From: Spongilla lacustris
Taxonomy: Eukaryota > Porifera > Demospongiae > Spongillida > Spongillidae
NCBI GenBank assembly: GCA_949361645.1
Contig: OX442430.1
Location: forward strand, 6,942,081 to 7,006,080
Length of the DNA: 64,000 bases
Reading direction: 5' to 3'
Both the position numbers and the translations under genes were made by a program. Positions 48,961 through 59,882 of this stretch are shown piece after piece (the stretch's first letter is position 1; each line of letters begins with the position of its first letter). The notes beneath the pieces are model-generated. The model had not been told where the DNA came from. It worked only from the letters and a program-made list of their open reading frames with translations, and did no database searches.

Positions 48961-48995
48961 AAGCTTCACTCCGATGTAATATCGTGAGGGCATTG
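48961..48995 (-). pseudogene. U2 snRNA fragment lacking the Sm-site linker
   Basis: On the minus strand it matches U2 positions equivalent to 45333-45355 (CAATG-C-CCTCACGATATTACATC, one mismatch) joined directly to those equivalent to 45377-45388 (GGAGTGAAGCTT). The 21 nt between, which include the Sm-like site, are precisely absent. Confidence 0.65.
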
Positions 48996-49004
48996 TGAAG
49001 GAAC

Positions 49005-50828
49005 GTGTGATATACATCTATTAACTGAAATGTGTAATCAGAATACTTTATACTCCAAGCACCAGACAATGAAATATAAACACAAATCACTAATCAAGTT
49101 CGTTAAGAAAAGTTTGTAACTTCACCCTGTATAAGTTCTTTGGAGGCTGTTCCTTAAAAAAAATGTACTCTCAACAATAAAAAAGATTACTACAATAATC
49201 TGTAAATTTTATGTTAAATACATAAAAGCTGGCTAATAATGTGGGGACTGCTTCTTCAAGTTTCATTTGAAAATGCAAACTGCCATCAGCCATCAAAGAT
49301 GCACTCTTTTTCGCCTTATTGTAGACAATCATGGGCTGAGTGTAACCATGTGCCTCCACATCAGCTGAACTTTCTGTTGTCTGCAAATGTAATGAGATGA
49401 TTACAACATCATTGGTACACCTGTGGAAATGATGTACCATCATTGTATAAAGCACACGGCTGTGGTCTGCCTTTGACCGTGTGTCTGGTAAAAGGTAGTA
49501 CAGGAGTATTAGGGCTTGAATGCTGATTTCTGAAAATAACGTTAATCAAATATTAATATTGTAATATACAAATGCACCTTCACCAGGATATGATTTTCCT
49601 TCTAATTCAGATAACTCAAATTTGACACATAAATTCAAATCCTGCTCACTTTCAGCAAGTGCGATTATTTTAGGTACCGCCTCCTTCCATCTTTTTACCA
49701 TGTGCAAGCAACTGTCCTTGATCCAATCCAGTTCCCTAAGAAACTGCATACAATGAACAGTGTTGACATGTAAATACCATTGTAGATATAAAGAAAATAA
49801 TGTAAACTTACACCTTCACTGCTTTGCAAAGCTGGGAATTGCTGGAGGAGTGCCACTGCATCTTCTGGATTATTCATCACATCGTAACGTCTAATGTTGA
49901 ACGTCTGCTTCATTAAAGTGGCGGTTCTGGCTGCAGTGTCCTTTCCAGACGATGTCGTTATCTTCTAAAAGATATTGACCTGTTCACTGTAGACTTTACG
50001 CTTGTCTGGAGTAAGGCATTTAAAGTCCCTGCTGAAGGGAAATCTGCTGGATGGTTTTAAACTCTTTCCAGTCCCCATGTGTCGGCATCCAGATTTTCCA
50101 TCTCTGTAGCCCAGCCTCTGACAGATCAATCTTTTGAACAATTTCTAAAATCCCCAAAAGTTGATACATAACTGGCATACTCACCAATTTCCCGTCCCCT
50201 GGCAGAAGCTGGACGTCTTTAGGCGGTTCCTCTTCCCCAGGTTGACCTTTGTTCTTCAGATTATTTTCCCTGGGTCAACCTGGCAGTAGATTCTTCCAAA
50301 TGGTGTAGCTGCCCTTTGTAGCCTCAGTGCAGCAGAGCTGTCGAAACAGTCGGGCGTACCTACTGCCAACAGACAGTTTTTTCAAAACTGGATCGTTGGC
50401 TGTATCCCAGCCTCCCAGAGGGCCCACGATGAAGGCATCCACCTCTACCTTGCGGTACCCCTTGGACCTGAGCAGTGCCTTTGGGTTGTGGTACTTCTGC
50501 TCTTTCGCTTCTCGGGCTGGTGGGAAAGCCTCTGTGCCCTCAAAGATCATTGTGACGTCCACAATGTTAGGCCTCTTTAGTGGCCTCGTTGAGGATGGCC
50601 AAGTCCGGCTACAGCCCCTGCATGTCCCCTGGGATGAGCTGCTCCTTGTACTACTGCCCCTTCCATGCTGGCACTGCGTTGATCAATGGAGCCAGGATCT
50701 TCTTGTGGCGATGGCACAGCAGGCCCACGTGGTTGGGACAGTGGTTGAAGCACATGAGCGAGGTTCTCTTGTTCCTCATGGCACCTTGGGCAGCTGAGGT
50801 CATGGATCCGTTCACCAGCTCTGCTCCT
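49005..50828. repeat. Segmental duplication, copy 1
   Basis: It matches 53000-54763 in the same orientation with high identity. Each copy contains the same unrecognised minus-strand exons plus the same LINE 3' end. The left breakpoints read GGAACGTG(TG)AT in both copies. Confidence 0.85.
49171..49970 (-). pseudogene. Unrecognised host-gene exons, copy 1
   Basis: Minus-strand exon-like pieces: MKQTFNIRRYDVMNNPEDAV and ALLQQFPALQSSEG (49913-49815, donor GTAAGT); FLRELDWIKDSCLHMVKRWK, then LCVKFELSELEGK (about 49745-49580); and VEAHGYTQPMIVYNKAKKSA, then SLHFQMKLEEAVPTLLASFY (about 49375-49210). The FPAL and TLLASFYVFN style recalls the large family of SAMD3-like and uncharacterised proteins amplified in many animals, but I cannot name it safely. 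There are introns between the pieces. The LINE 3' end lies just upstream (50275), inside what would be an intron. Confidence 0.4.
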
Positions 50829-51302
50829 TACAGTCCTCGTGGGGAGGAGGTTGAGGCATGGGCCTTCAGAGCGAGCTGGTACTCTCCGAAGCTTGTAAAT
50901 TTGCCCATCTGGATCCTGTGGTTGCTCGCAGGGTGGGCCGATATGCATGTTGTCGATCTGCCCTGGTCCCCTGGCTAGCTTCCATCTTTCCAGGTACCTC
51001 CCATGGAGGGTGGATCAGAGCAGGCTGGACACAAGTTTTCGCTTCCCCCTACCAGTTGTCTTTCCGCTGCAGGTAATGGCATCGTTATTCAGGAGGATTT
51101 CTGCCCCACAGAGTGGCTCGAACCTTGCTCCAAATTGTTGTGATGTCACCATGCCTGCCCTCGCCGGGTTCTGCAGGCCGGTTGATGAAGTCTTGGGGGT
51201 CCAACAGACCTCCTGAGCGGCAAGGTTTGGCAAAGCGACGGATGGCATCGAGCTTTTGCCAGTCTGACAAGTCTGATTTAAGAATGACTTCACAGCCAGC
51301 AA
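50190..51302 (-). mobile_element. RLE-type LINE, 3' fragment (family I)
   Basis: Minus-strand pieces: PGEGRHGDITTIWSKVRATL (about 51180), a CCHC-like finger DLSCPRCHEEQENLAHVL (about 50790), and the restriction-like-endonuclease C-terminus VEVDAFIVGPLGGWDTANDP, then RYARLFRQLCCTEATKGSY, stop at 50275. A 3' UTR of roughly 85 bp follows (CAAAGGTCAACCTGGGGAAG). The order finger, endonuclease, GALGSWD and YARLxRxLC block is that of R2/NeSL/Hero-group LINEs. Several frameshifts; dead. Confidence 0.75.
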
Positions 51303-51405
51303 GGTATTTCCTGCCGGCCTGTTGCAGTTCGCTTTTCGGGATTGGCCCTACTTTGCACCATATATGCAGACTCCATTGGTAACAGAGGTGTGAAGATACT
51401 TGTCA

Positions 51406-52430
51406 TTACAGGCAGGGAGAAAGGTGGGGGGAAGCCATGGGTAGATCTACTGGTGGAGTGGGTTGCCCTTCAGCTCCAACGTCTGGATCACGACGATGAC
51501 GATGCGTGCACATTGATTGGTACCATATGGTCTGGGACCCAGAGATGGCAGACACCACGAACAGGAGGCGCATTAATGCCGCATATCTGTGGCCAATGTG
51601 GAGGGATGAGAGGACCCTGCTGTTGCCAGGGTACCAGCTGCCCAGAGAGCCAACTATGAAGGGGAGGATGTTCACTTGAGCATGACGCTGGAGTAGGACC
51701 TGCTTTCGTATTTGGCTATCTTGGCCTTGGCAGTGTCCTCAAGGGCAGTTGGGGAACCTTCAAATGAGCAGCAGACCTCCACAATCATGATGGAGGACTC
51801 ATCCGGGGAGATGATTGTTAAGTCCGAGCGGTTGTTGCTTGTTGTGTTGGGCAGCGGCTGCTCCTTGAATTTGTCCCCAAGGGAGGGTGGTGTCGCTCTG
51901 ATGAGGCGCTCGAGCACTGCGTTATGCCTGTCTCTAATAAGGTTGAGGTTGTGGTGGCAATGGTTCATGATGTGAGCGAGGGTCTCAGGGTGTTGGTGAC
52001 AGAGGAGGCAGCGGGTATCTGTGAGGTGAGTGCCGCATCGCGCTTGAACGGTCCTGGTGGGCATAAGGTTGAGACGTGCTCTCAGTATGAAGCGGTACTG
52101 TGGGAAGGTCAAATATGCATCCGAGTATGTAAAGTAGTTGGAGGTGTCCGAGAGGCATGTAGAGTAGCTGCCACTCCCTCATCATCCCCAGGTTTTGGTG
52201 GCAGTGATTGATGATGTGGGCCAGTGTTTCAGGCACCCTTCCACATTTTTGGCATGTGGTGCTGGGGACCACCTTCCCCGACAACGTGCCTGGCCAGTGC
52301 GGACTGGCAGCAGATTCATCCTTGCCCTATGAATGAATCGGTATTGAGGGAAGGAAAGAAACGCTCCAGTGTACATAAAGAATATTGAATCTGGGTGGAG
52401 GGATACGGAGTCATAGCAATATGTATCCAC
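51406..52430 (-). mobile_element. RLE-type LINE, 3' fragment (family II)
   Basis: Minus strand: FMYTGAFLSFPQYRFIHRAR, LNLMPTRTVQARCGTHLTDT, the CCHC finger CLLCHQHPETLAHIMNHCHH, RSDLTIISPDESSIMIVEVC (the endonuclease catalytic region), FEGSPTALEDTAKAKIAKYE, and LPFIVGSLGSWYPGNSRVL. Two partly overlapping copies or a frame-broken tandem of the finger region are present near 52100-52300. About 565 bp (51850-52414) match 57477-58042. Confidence 0.75.
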
Positions 52431-52995
52431 AGCAAATGGGACACAAACCCACCCACAATATAATATTCAAACATAAAGAAATTTGTTGATCAGAGTGAGA
52501 TTCTATTTTCTTTCAGTCTGTGCTCTCATAAATGATCTTTCCGTTTCAGTCTTGGGTGTTAGAAAGTACAAGTATGCAGCTATATTACTGTTTATTCTTA
52601 TGCAATACGTAAATGGTTACCTCTGAACGCCGACTCAAATTCATCACACCCATTATGTCTCAACCAGCTACAAACGTCTTCGACACCTCATGGTCTTGGA
52701 TTGAATGACTTACGCATGCGCATAAATGCAGTGCCGATTTGAATACCGGATATTGATATCTTTACGACTAGACGGACGGTCCTTACCTACAACCATGCAT
52801 CTAATAGCGAATTGATCGACGATTGTGATTTATATTGTTCATATCATACGGCCACGGCCTGCAATAGGTATTCGCAGGCTTTGAATGCCGCACAGCACAA
52901 GTATATGTACAACGTACGTAGTAGTCCTGAAATCATAGATAGAGACTAAAATATTTGCTTTGAAAAAAATAATTCAACGTTCATTTAGGTTGCCC
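52431..52995. other. No gene seen
   Basis: Unique-looking sequence between LINE family II and segmental duplication copy 2; no ORF, repeat or RNA recognised. Confidence 0.4.
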
Positions 52996-52999
52996 AGGA

Positions 53000-54763
53000 A
53001 AGGAACGTGATCTACAACTATTAACTGAAATGTGTAATCAGAATACTTTATACCTCTATATACTCCAAGCACCAGACAATGAAATATAAACACAAATCAC
53101 TAATCAAGTTCGTTAAGAAAAGTTTGTAACTTCACCCTGTATAGGTTCTTTGGAGGCTGTTCCTTAAAAAAATGTACTCTAAACAATAAAAAAGATTACT
53201 ACAATAATCTGTCATTTGAAAATGCAAACTGCCATCAGCCATCAAAGATGCACTCTTTTTCGCCTTATTGTAGACAGTCATGGGCTGAGTGTAGCCATGT
53301 GCCTCCACATCATCTGGACTTTCTGTTGTCTGCAAATGTAATGAGATGATTACAACATCATTGTACACCTGTGGAAATGATGTACCATCATTGTATAAGG
53401 CACATGGCTGTGGTCTGCCTTTTAACCGTGTGCCTGGTAAAAGGTAGTACAGGAGTATTAGGGCTTGAATACTGATTTCTGAAAATAACGTTAATCAAAT
53501 ATTAATATTGTAATATACAAATACACCCTCACCAGGATCTGATTTTCCTTCTAATTCAGATAACTCAAATTTGACACTCCCTTTCAGTAAGTGCGATTTT
53601 TTTAGGTACCACCTCATTCCATCATTTTACCATGTGCAAGCAGCTGTCCTTGATCCAATCCAGTTCCCTAAGAAACTGCATACAATGAACAGTGTTGACA
53701 TGTAAATACCATTGGAGATAGAATGAAAATGATATAAACTTACACCTTCACTGCTTCGCAAAGCTGGGAATTGCTGGAGGAGTGCCACTGCATCTTCTGG
53801 ATTATTCATCACATCCTAACGTCTAATGTTGAACGTCTGCCTCATTAAAGGGACGGTTCTGGCTGCAGTGTTCTTTCCAGACGATGTCGTTATCTTCTTA
53901 AAGGTATTGACCTGTTTACTGTAGACTTTACGCTCGTCTGCAGTTGGACATTTAAAGTCCCTGCTGAAGAGAAATCTGCTGGATGGTTTTAAACTCTTTC
54001 CAGTCCCCGTGTGTTGGCATCCAGATTTTCCATCTCTGTAGCCCCGCCTCTGACAGATCAATCTTTTGAACAATTTTTAAAATCCCAAAAAGTTGATACA
54101 TAACTGGCATGCATATACTAGACTCACCAATTCCCGTCCCCTGGCAGAAGCTGGATGTCTTTAGGCGGTTCCTCTTCCCCAGGTTGACCTTTGTTCTTCA
54201 GGTTATTTTCCCAGGGTCAACCTGGCAGTAGATTCTTCCAGATGGCGTAGCTGCCCTTTGTAGCCTCAGTGCAGCAAAGCTGTCGAAACAGTCGGGCGTA
54301 CCTTCTGCCAACAGAAAGTTTTTTCAAAACTGGATCGTTGGCTGTATACCAGCTTCCCAAAGGGCCCACGATGAAGGCATCCACCTCTACCTTGTGGTAC
54401 CCCTTGGACCTGAGCAGTGCCTTCGGGTAGTGGTATATCTGCTCTTTTGCTTCTCAGGCTGGTGGGAAAGACTCTGTGCCCTCAAAGGGCATTGTGACGT
54501 CCACAATGTTAGGCCTCTTTAGTAGCCTCGTTGAGGATGGCTAGATCAGGCTTCAGGCCCTGCATGTCCCTAGAGATAACCTGCTTGTTGTACTACTGCC
54601 TCTTCCATGCTGGCACTGCGTTGACCAATGGAGCCAGGATCTTCTTGTGGCGATGGTGCTACAGGCCCACGTGGTTGGGACAGTGGTTGAGGGTCTCTTG
54701 TTCCTCATGGCACCTTGGGCAGCTGAGGTCGGGGATCCGTTCGCCGGCTCTGTTCCTCATGGG
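53000..54763. repeat. Segmental duplication, copy 2
   Basis: Partner of 49005-50828. It has lost short segments relative to copy 1 (for example about 40 bp near 53215 and about 30 bp near 53578), which makes its exons more broken. Confidence 0.85.
53132..54073 (-). pseudogene. Unrecognised host-gene exons, copy 2 (more decayed)
   Basis: The same pieces as at 49171-49970: RQTFNIRR then stop, NNPEDAVALLQQFPALRSSE, LDWIKDSCLHMVK with a stop, and VEAHGYTQPMTVYNKAKKSA. The upstream exon FLFSRDFKCPTADERKVYSK and QVNTFKKITTSSGK is clearer here (54000-53880). In-frame stops and deletions indicate a pseudogene. Confidence 0.4.
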
Positions 54764-55224
54764 AGGAGTAAGACTTGGGGGCTCCTGAAAAGTATGTAGA
54801 TATGATAAAACACCTTTACAACAATTTACATCCATCACTATAAGTAGCAGATTAAATATTCCACAGTCCATAAAAGAGAGTGGTGGGCAGATGTAGTTGA
54901 ATGTCTCCTTATCTATAAAGCCAGTCGATTTATCCTTTATGTTAATATAGTTTGTGGGGAGACAGTGTTCTTCAAAATGGTTTTGTACGGTTTGGCATGG
55001 GATCTGACATCGTAGAGGAGGTGGTTCCTGCGTAATCTGTTGCATGGCTTGTTTGGGATTCTTCCGGTATAGTTTTTGGATATCAGCCATTTCCCTGATC
55101 CTCCGCTTCCTTCCATTGATGCGGTTAGGTCTTCTCCCCGGTTGTGAGGCTTCCCGTTGTCTATAGCCCCTCTGTCCGTTTCTGTTGTTGTTGTCTCGTC
55201 TGTTCTGTGGTCTGTCTTTGTCAC
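54130..55224 (-). mobile_element. RLE-type LINE fragments (family I), deleted
   Basis: Upstream part 55224-54800: ADIQKLYRKNPKQAMQQITQ and NHFEEHC, the linker region that precedes the reverse transcriptase in R2/NeSL-group LINEs. It then jumps to RAGERIPDLSCPRCHEEQET (finger, about 54710) and the endonuclease/C-terminus (about 54520-54240), with the reverse transcriptase missing. The 3' UTR matches the 50190-50275 segment. Confidence 0.6.
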
Positions 55225-55442
55225 ACAGTTGTGCTACATGTATTGTTCATGTTAGTTCGTACATGAAAAGAAATGAGCACACAGGATGATTTGATTGCTG
55301 AGGCAGGTGTGTTGTTCTGCAACAACCTTAGCAGAGCAATTTAAAAGTATCATTGCTTGAATGGGGAAAAAACAGTGCAGCAACAAAATCAGCCAGAAAA
55401 TAAAAACGTTCCTAACCTAGCAAGCCAAATGTTTTAAAAGTT

Positions 55443-55924
55443 CTAAGCAGTGGTACTGAAATTGACCAACATGTCAAGGTATTGCTGGGGTTCTCCGGAA
55501 TGCTGGAGTAAAAGTTGATCAGCCACCAAGATCTCAATCTCTTCTTGGGATGGCATTCCTCTTAGAAATGTTGCAAGTAGCCATGCTTGAAATTCTTTGT
55601 AAGTGTATTCATCTTTGCTAGTACAGATAGTGCGAACTAACTTAACATTTGAGTTGCTGAGACAAGGTGGTGTTGAAACTGGGAGCCGAAACCCGAGGTA
55701 CAAAGTGAGGCAATGTAAGCTGCAGGGGAGTGTTGTGTGAGGGAACGCAGACCCAGACCACCTCTATTCAGGCTCAGCCTAGCCTGGTGCCAGGCATGAT
55801 CAGAGGTGTCCACAGCAGTACATTGTGCAAAGCACTTACGTACATCCTCATCAAATATCTGAAAGGCCTTTGTGGCATGCAAAGGAGTGTGGCTGGTCAG
55901 CCTGTCACCTAGGCTCTCTGACAC
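55443..55924 (-). mobile_element. LINE reverse-transcriptase thumb fragment, different lineage
   Basis: AWHQARLSLNRGGLGLRSLT and HSPAAYIASLCTSG (55800-55690) form the post-RT block common in many sponge and cnidarian LINEs. The overlapping downstream frame (EFQAWLLATFLRGMPSQEEI) is not recognised and may be captured sequence. Confidence 0.45.
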
Positions 55925-55959
55925 TGTAGAGGTTGGGGAGCCTGCAGAGGGTGAGGACT

Positions 55960-56814
55960 GGGTGACTTTGTCCTGTGAGGGTGGTGAGGCAGGCAGTACA
56001 TACTATTCCGTCCACTCTTGACTTCAGGTCTTGCTGGATCCCCACACACTGGAAACCAATTACACTTGTAATTGTCATCCTTTAGATTGTGCAGCTGAAG
56101 ACCGAACGGTGCTCCAGATGGATTTGATGTCCCCTGTCTTGCCCTCACCAGGAATGGGTGTGGCATTGAGGAATATCTCCATGTCCTCTCGAGTGGGGTC
56201 ACTGGTCTTTGTGTGCTGGATCATTGGCCGGATCCCAGCTGCCAAGAGGGCCCACATTAAAGGCATCCTTTTGTAACCATTGGCATTTAGGAGGGCTTTG
56301 AGATGACCATATTTCCTTTCTTTGGCCTGTCAGGCCTCCAGGAAGGTGCCATTCCCTTCAAAGGGCATGGTTTCTTTCTTTGAGTCATCAAGAACGACTA
56401 GTCTAGTTTATGACCTAGGTTGTCTCCCGGGACTAGCTGTTCTTTGAACTGTTTGCCCCTCCAGTCCGGAATCGCCTTGGAAAGGATGTTATTGTGCCTC
56501 TTTCGCAACAGACCCATGTGGGTAGGGCAATGATTCAACACGTTAGTTTGGGTCTCCTGTTCTGTGTTGCAGCGTCTACAGCTGCGGTCTAGAACCCTTT
56601 CTCCAGCTCTGTAACGCGAGGTGCAGGTGGTAAGGAGATTGGTAAGGAGATTCAACCTGGCCTTAATGGCGAAATGGTACTGGTATAGCGCACGGTGGTC
56701 ACCCAGTGGTTGCTGGCTGGATGGGCTGATGTGCAAGTAACTGCTCTTCTCTGGTCTGGGCATCTCATCCAGTCCTCCACGTACCGGCACTGGATGGTGT
56801 CTCAGAGGAGGCAA
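55960..56814 (-). mobile_element. RLE-type LINE, 3' fragment (family III)
   Basis: Minus strand: RAGERVLDRSCRRCNTEQET and NVLNHCPTHMGLLRKRHNNI (finger, 56610-56500), the GKQFKEQLVPGDN region (56440), NGYKRMPLMWALLAAGIRPM (56280), and REDMEIFLNATPIPGEGKTG then DIKSIWSTVRSS (56190-56090). It is similar to family I but diverged. Confidence 0.65.
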
Positions 56815-57038
56815 GTGATGTTTTTCCGCTTATTCCATCCAAGTGCAACACCTAGTACAAAGTTTACTATAGCATAGATAATACAAATTAAATGATAACT
56901 GCATAGGACTGTGTAGCACGACAATGGATTGTGTCCATCCAGAAGGGCCACAGAGATTATAGGGTAGAATAGGGTTCCTTTTTGGAAGTTTGATCTATGA
57001 GATAAGAGGAGCACAGAAGTGGGAGTGCTAGCCAAGAA

Positions 57039-58240
57039 TTAAATTGTTACAGTATGCCTAATGTGAATGTTCATAGAAGAAGCCACACATAGGCGTCGCA
57101 TCAGGAAGGAGTAGTACCTCTCGATGTGCAGGTGACGGAGGACTGTATTGATGGGCGGGTACCAACTGCCGAGGCTGCCTATTATGAATGGGAGCACCTC
57201 AACCTTGTCATACCTTGCCAGGAGGGCTTGCTGAAGGGGCAGGTATTTATCCACCTTCATGCTGGCTGCCATTTGTAAGGCATCGGGGCTTCCCTCAAAT
57301 GGGATGCACACATCCACCAGAATCACTGTGTTCCCTTCTTATATTTCCAGACCCAGATGCAGAATTTCAATCACTACCATGTGTGCAAAGCCCACGGGCT
57401 GCTCTGGATCTAGACAGTGGGTTAACTCCCATCCGGGGACACGATGGTGAGGTCCGGCCTGTTAGCTCCTGAGGTGTTGGGCAGCGGCTGCTCCTTGAAT
57501 TTGTCCCCAAGGGAGGGTGGTATCGCTCTGATGAGGTGCTCGAGCACTGCGTTATGCCTTTCTCTAATAAGGTTGAGGTTGTGGTGGCAATGGTTCACGA
57601 TGTGAGCAAGGGTCTCAGGGTGTTGATGACAGAGGCGGCAGTGGGTATCTGTGAGGTGGGTGCCACATCGCGCTTGAACGGTCCTGGTAGGCATAAGGTT
57701 GAGACGTGCTCTCAGTATGAAGCGGTACTGTGGGAAGGTCAAATATGCACCCGAGTATGTAAAGTAGTTGGAGGTGTCCGAGAGGCATGTAGAGTAGCTG
57801 CCACTCCCTCATCATCCCCAGGTTTTGGTGGCAGTGATTGATGATGTGGGCCAGTGTTTCAGGCACCCTTCCACAGATTTGGCATGTGGTGCTGGGGACC
57901 ACCTTCCCCGACAACGTGCCTGGACAGTGCGGACTGGCAGCAGATTCAACCATGCCCTATGAATGAATGGGTATTGAGGGAAAGAAAGAAACGCTCCAGT
58001 GTACATAAAGAATGTTGAATCTGGGTGGAGGGATACAGAGTCAAACGCCCTCCCCTGATCGGCAGACGTCTTCAGTTCCCCCAGATGGCGAGTATGAATG
58101 GCTTCCCGAAGCACTTGGAATACATCCTTGCGCTTGTGCCGTGCAAGGTGATGGCGCTGTGTGTGGAGGGTGGCAGAGTCCTGTGTCAACTCTATGGTGG
58201 CACCTTTGATGGCTGGACTGGCCCTTGCCGCAGTCCACAA
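57039..58240 (-). mobile_element. RLE-type LINE, 3' fragment (family II, second copy)
   Basis: It reads HTRHLGELKTSADQGRAFDS, LHPDSTFFMYTGAFLSFPQY, the CCHC finger CRLCHQHPETLAHIVNHCHH, RPDLTIVSPDGS, MILVDVCIPFEGSPDALQMA (endonuclease), LPFIIGSLGSWYPPINTVL and SFLMRRLCVASS. Most of the C-terminal half of a single LINE can be followed with frameshifts and a short insertion near 57340-57430. Confidence 0.72.
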
Positions 58241-58451
58241 ACTTTGGCCACCGTCTCAGAAAGCTGTTTCCGGGCCACATCACTGGTGCACGAATTCCCC
58301 TTTCAACTTGATCTTAGCCATGAGACCGAGAAGCAATAAATTTCCATTGCCTTATATTCTTCATACCTCACAGCATATTCATATATATGGCAAAGCTCCT
58401 CAATCAAATGATTCTCCATCCAGGAAAATTATAACAAGTAACCGAATTGCA

Positions 58452-58690
58452 CTATACGCACACCCATAGTTCCGTTGGCAAATTCGGGAAGTGTGCGCGG
58501 ACATGCCTTACAAAGGACTTCTCCTGCCACATGCAGGAGGAACACCTAGGGCACTTGAGCGTGCTGGGTGGTGGGTAGGTCCTATGCCACACCACATTTT
58601 GTGGTGACTGGGCTGACATGTCTGTTTGGTCAAGAGGTGCTGTGCCGCGTAATATTAAATTCCGGGGAGTGGGACACACTCTCGCCCCGA
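58452..58690 (-). mobile_element. N-terminal zinc-finger segment of an RLE-type LINE
   Basis: LKCPRCSSCMWQEKSFVRHV then RAHFPN is a C2H2 finger (C..C, then H...H), the usual N-terminal DNA-binding finger of R2/NeSL-group proteins. The reverse transcriptase expected after it is missing (58240-58452 has none), so this copy is internally deleted. The region upstream (58690-58880) could be its 5' UTR. Confidence 0.6.
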
Positions 58691-59200
58691 GGGGGAAAAA
58701 ACCCTTCTGCAGGAGGGAAAAAGACCTTTCGCAGCACCTTACTCGACAAGGCTGGTGGGTAGTAACGATCTTGATCGATCAGGTCTCCGCAAAATCGTTG
58801 TATAGGAGGTGTGACCAGGCTTGTGGAGGGGGTCCTCTTCCACGGTGGAAAGGGGCCTCCCGATTGTGTACTTTTTAATAATTACGTTCAGTCTCCTTAT
58901 TCTGTTTTTGACGAATTTTCAGACACCCATTTCTCTCTGCCATTCACGTGTCAATACTGCATGCGAATAATGGCTGTGATGTCCAATTGTTATACATTAA
59001 TGCTCTACTTTATCTGGGTGTGTTCTTGACCAAGCTGCCATCAGTGCGTATTCAGCTGCAGTGTTCTTGGCTTCCTCCACAGGGGGGAGAGGGGAAAGCA
59101 TCCTTTAGGTCAAGCCAGACAAGGTTCGCTGTTTCACCTTGTATCTCACTGCATGTGGCACAAGTATACAAACAGGAGGACTTTGTATAATGATAGTCCA
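58691..59200. other. Possible LINE 5' UTR and unassigned sequence
   Basis: No ORF recognised. 58680-58740 has runs of GGGGGAAAAAACCC type. 59130-59290 is repeated at 60265-60420. Confidence 0.3.
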
Positions 59201-59207
59201 TAGTCTG

Positions 59208-59480
59208 CTAGTTAAGGAGACCTTTGTTATTAGGCAGCCTTCGAATGGAAGAAATCCTTTTTGGCTCCAGCTGGGCAGCACTCTCGGCCAGTGGCCGGTA
59301 CAAGAGAATATACACTAGGCCCAATTCCACAAAGGTTTTGGAGCGTGATGGGCTTCCAGTTATCCAGATTGTTTGGTGTGGATCAGGATCATGTTTGATT
59401 GTTTCCACAAGGGTGGTATCCTGCCGTTGATGCGGCAGGTTTCGGAGGTCTGGGGGGAGGTAGCCTATGGAGGGAATGGA
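59208..59480 (-). mobile_element. Degenerate LINE reverse-transcriptase fragment
   Basis: In one minus frame CRINGRIPPLWKQSNMILIH (about 59440-59380) is the RT motif that usually reads IPxxWKxSxxxLIHK. Frames shift immediately afterwards. Confidence 0.45.
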
Positions 59481-59840
59481 GGAGGGTTTAATTGAAAAAA
59501 AAGGCCTGCAGTGAGTACAACACTGAACCCTCGCGGGTTGGCACTCTCCCATCATATAGATGGGGAAAAGATACTTGCAAGATACAACAGAATTGTTAGC
59601 CAGGAAGAATGAAGCGTTAATATTTACCATGTATATGTGGTCTTTATGACAGCTATTGTCTGGGAATTATACGTTTTTACCAGTGCCTTAGGCATAAATA
59701 AAGGATATTTCCCTGCTTCTATGCCTGATTGAAGCCGGTACGGATTCTCATGTGTAATTGTTTAAAATTTAGACCCACAAGGACTTTACATTACTATTAG
59801 CTTAAGTCTGATCTTTTATTGTTTTGAGTTCCCCCAAAGG

Positions 59841-59881
59841 GGATGGGCCGCACCCAGAGGTAGTGCAATACTGGGACAACC
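59841..59881 (-). pseudogene. 3' half of a second U2 snRNA gene
   Basis: The minus strand reads GGTTGTCCCAGTATTGCACT, ACCTCTGGGTGCGGCCCATC and C, identical to 45406-45446 except for one base. The match continues through the downstream flank (to about 59755), including the 3'-box-like element. Upstream it stops abruptly at the 3' end of a LINE fragment. Confidence 0.85.
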
Positions 59882-59882
59882 A

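Noticed and set aside
59520..59560. CGCGGGTTGG resembling the U2 loop before stem-loop IV
   Set aside because: Only nine matching bases; no further U2 similarity.
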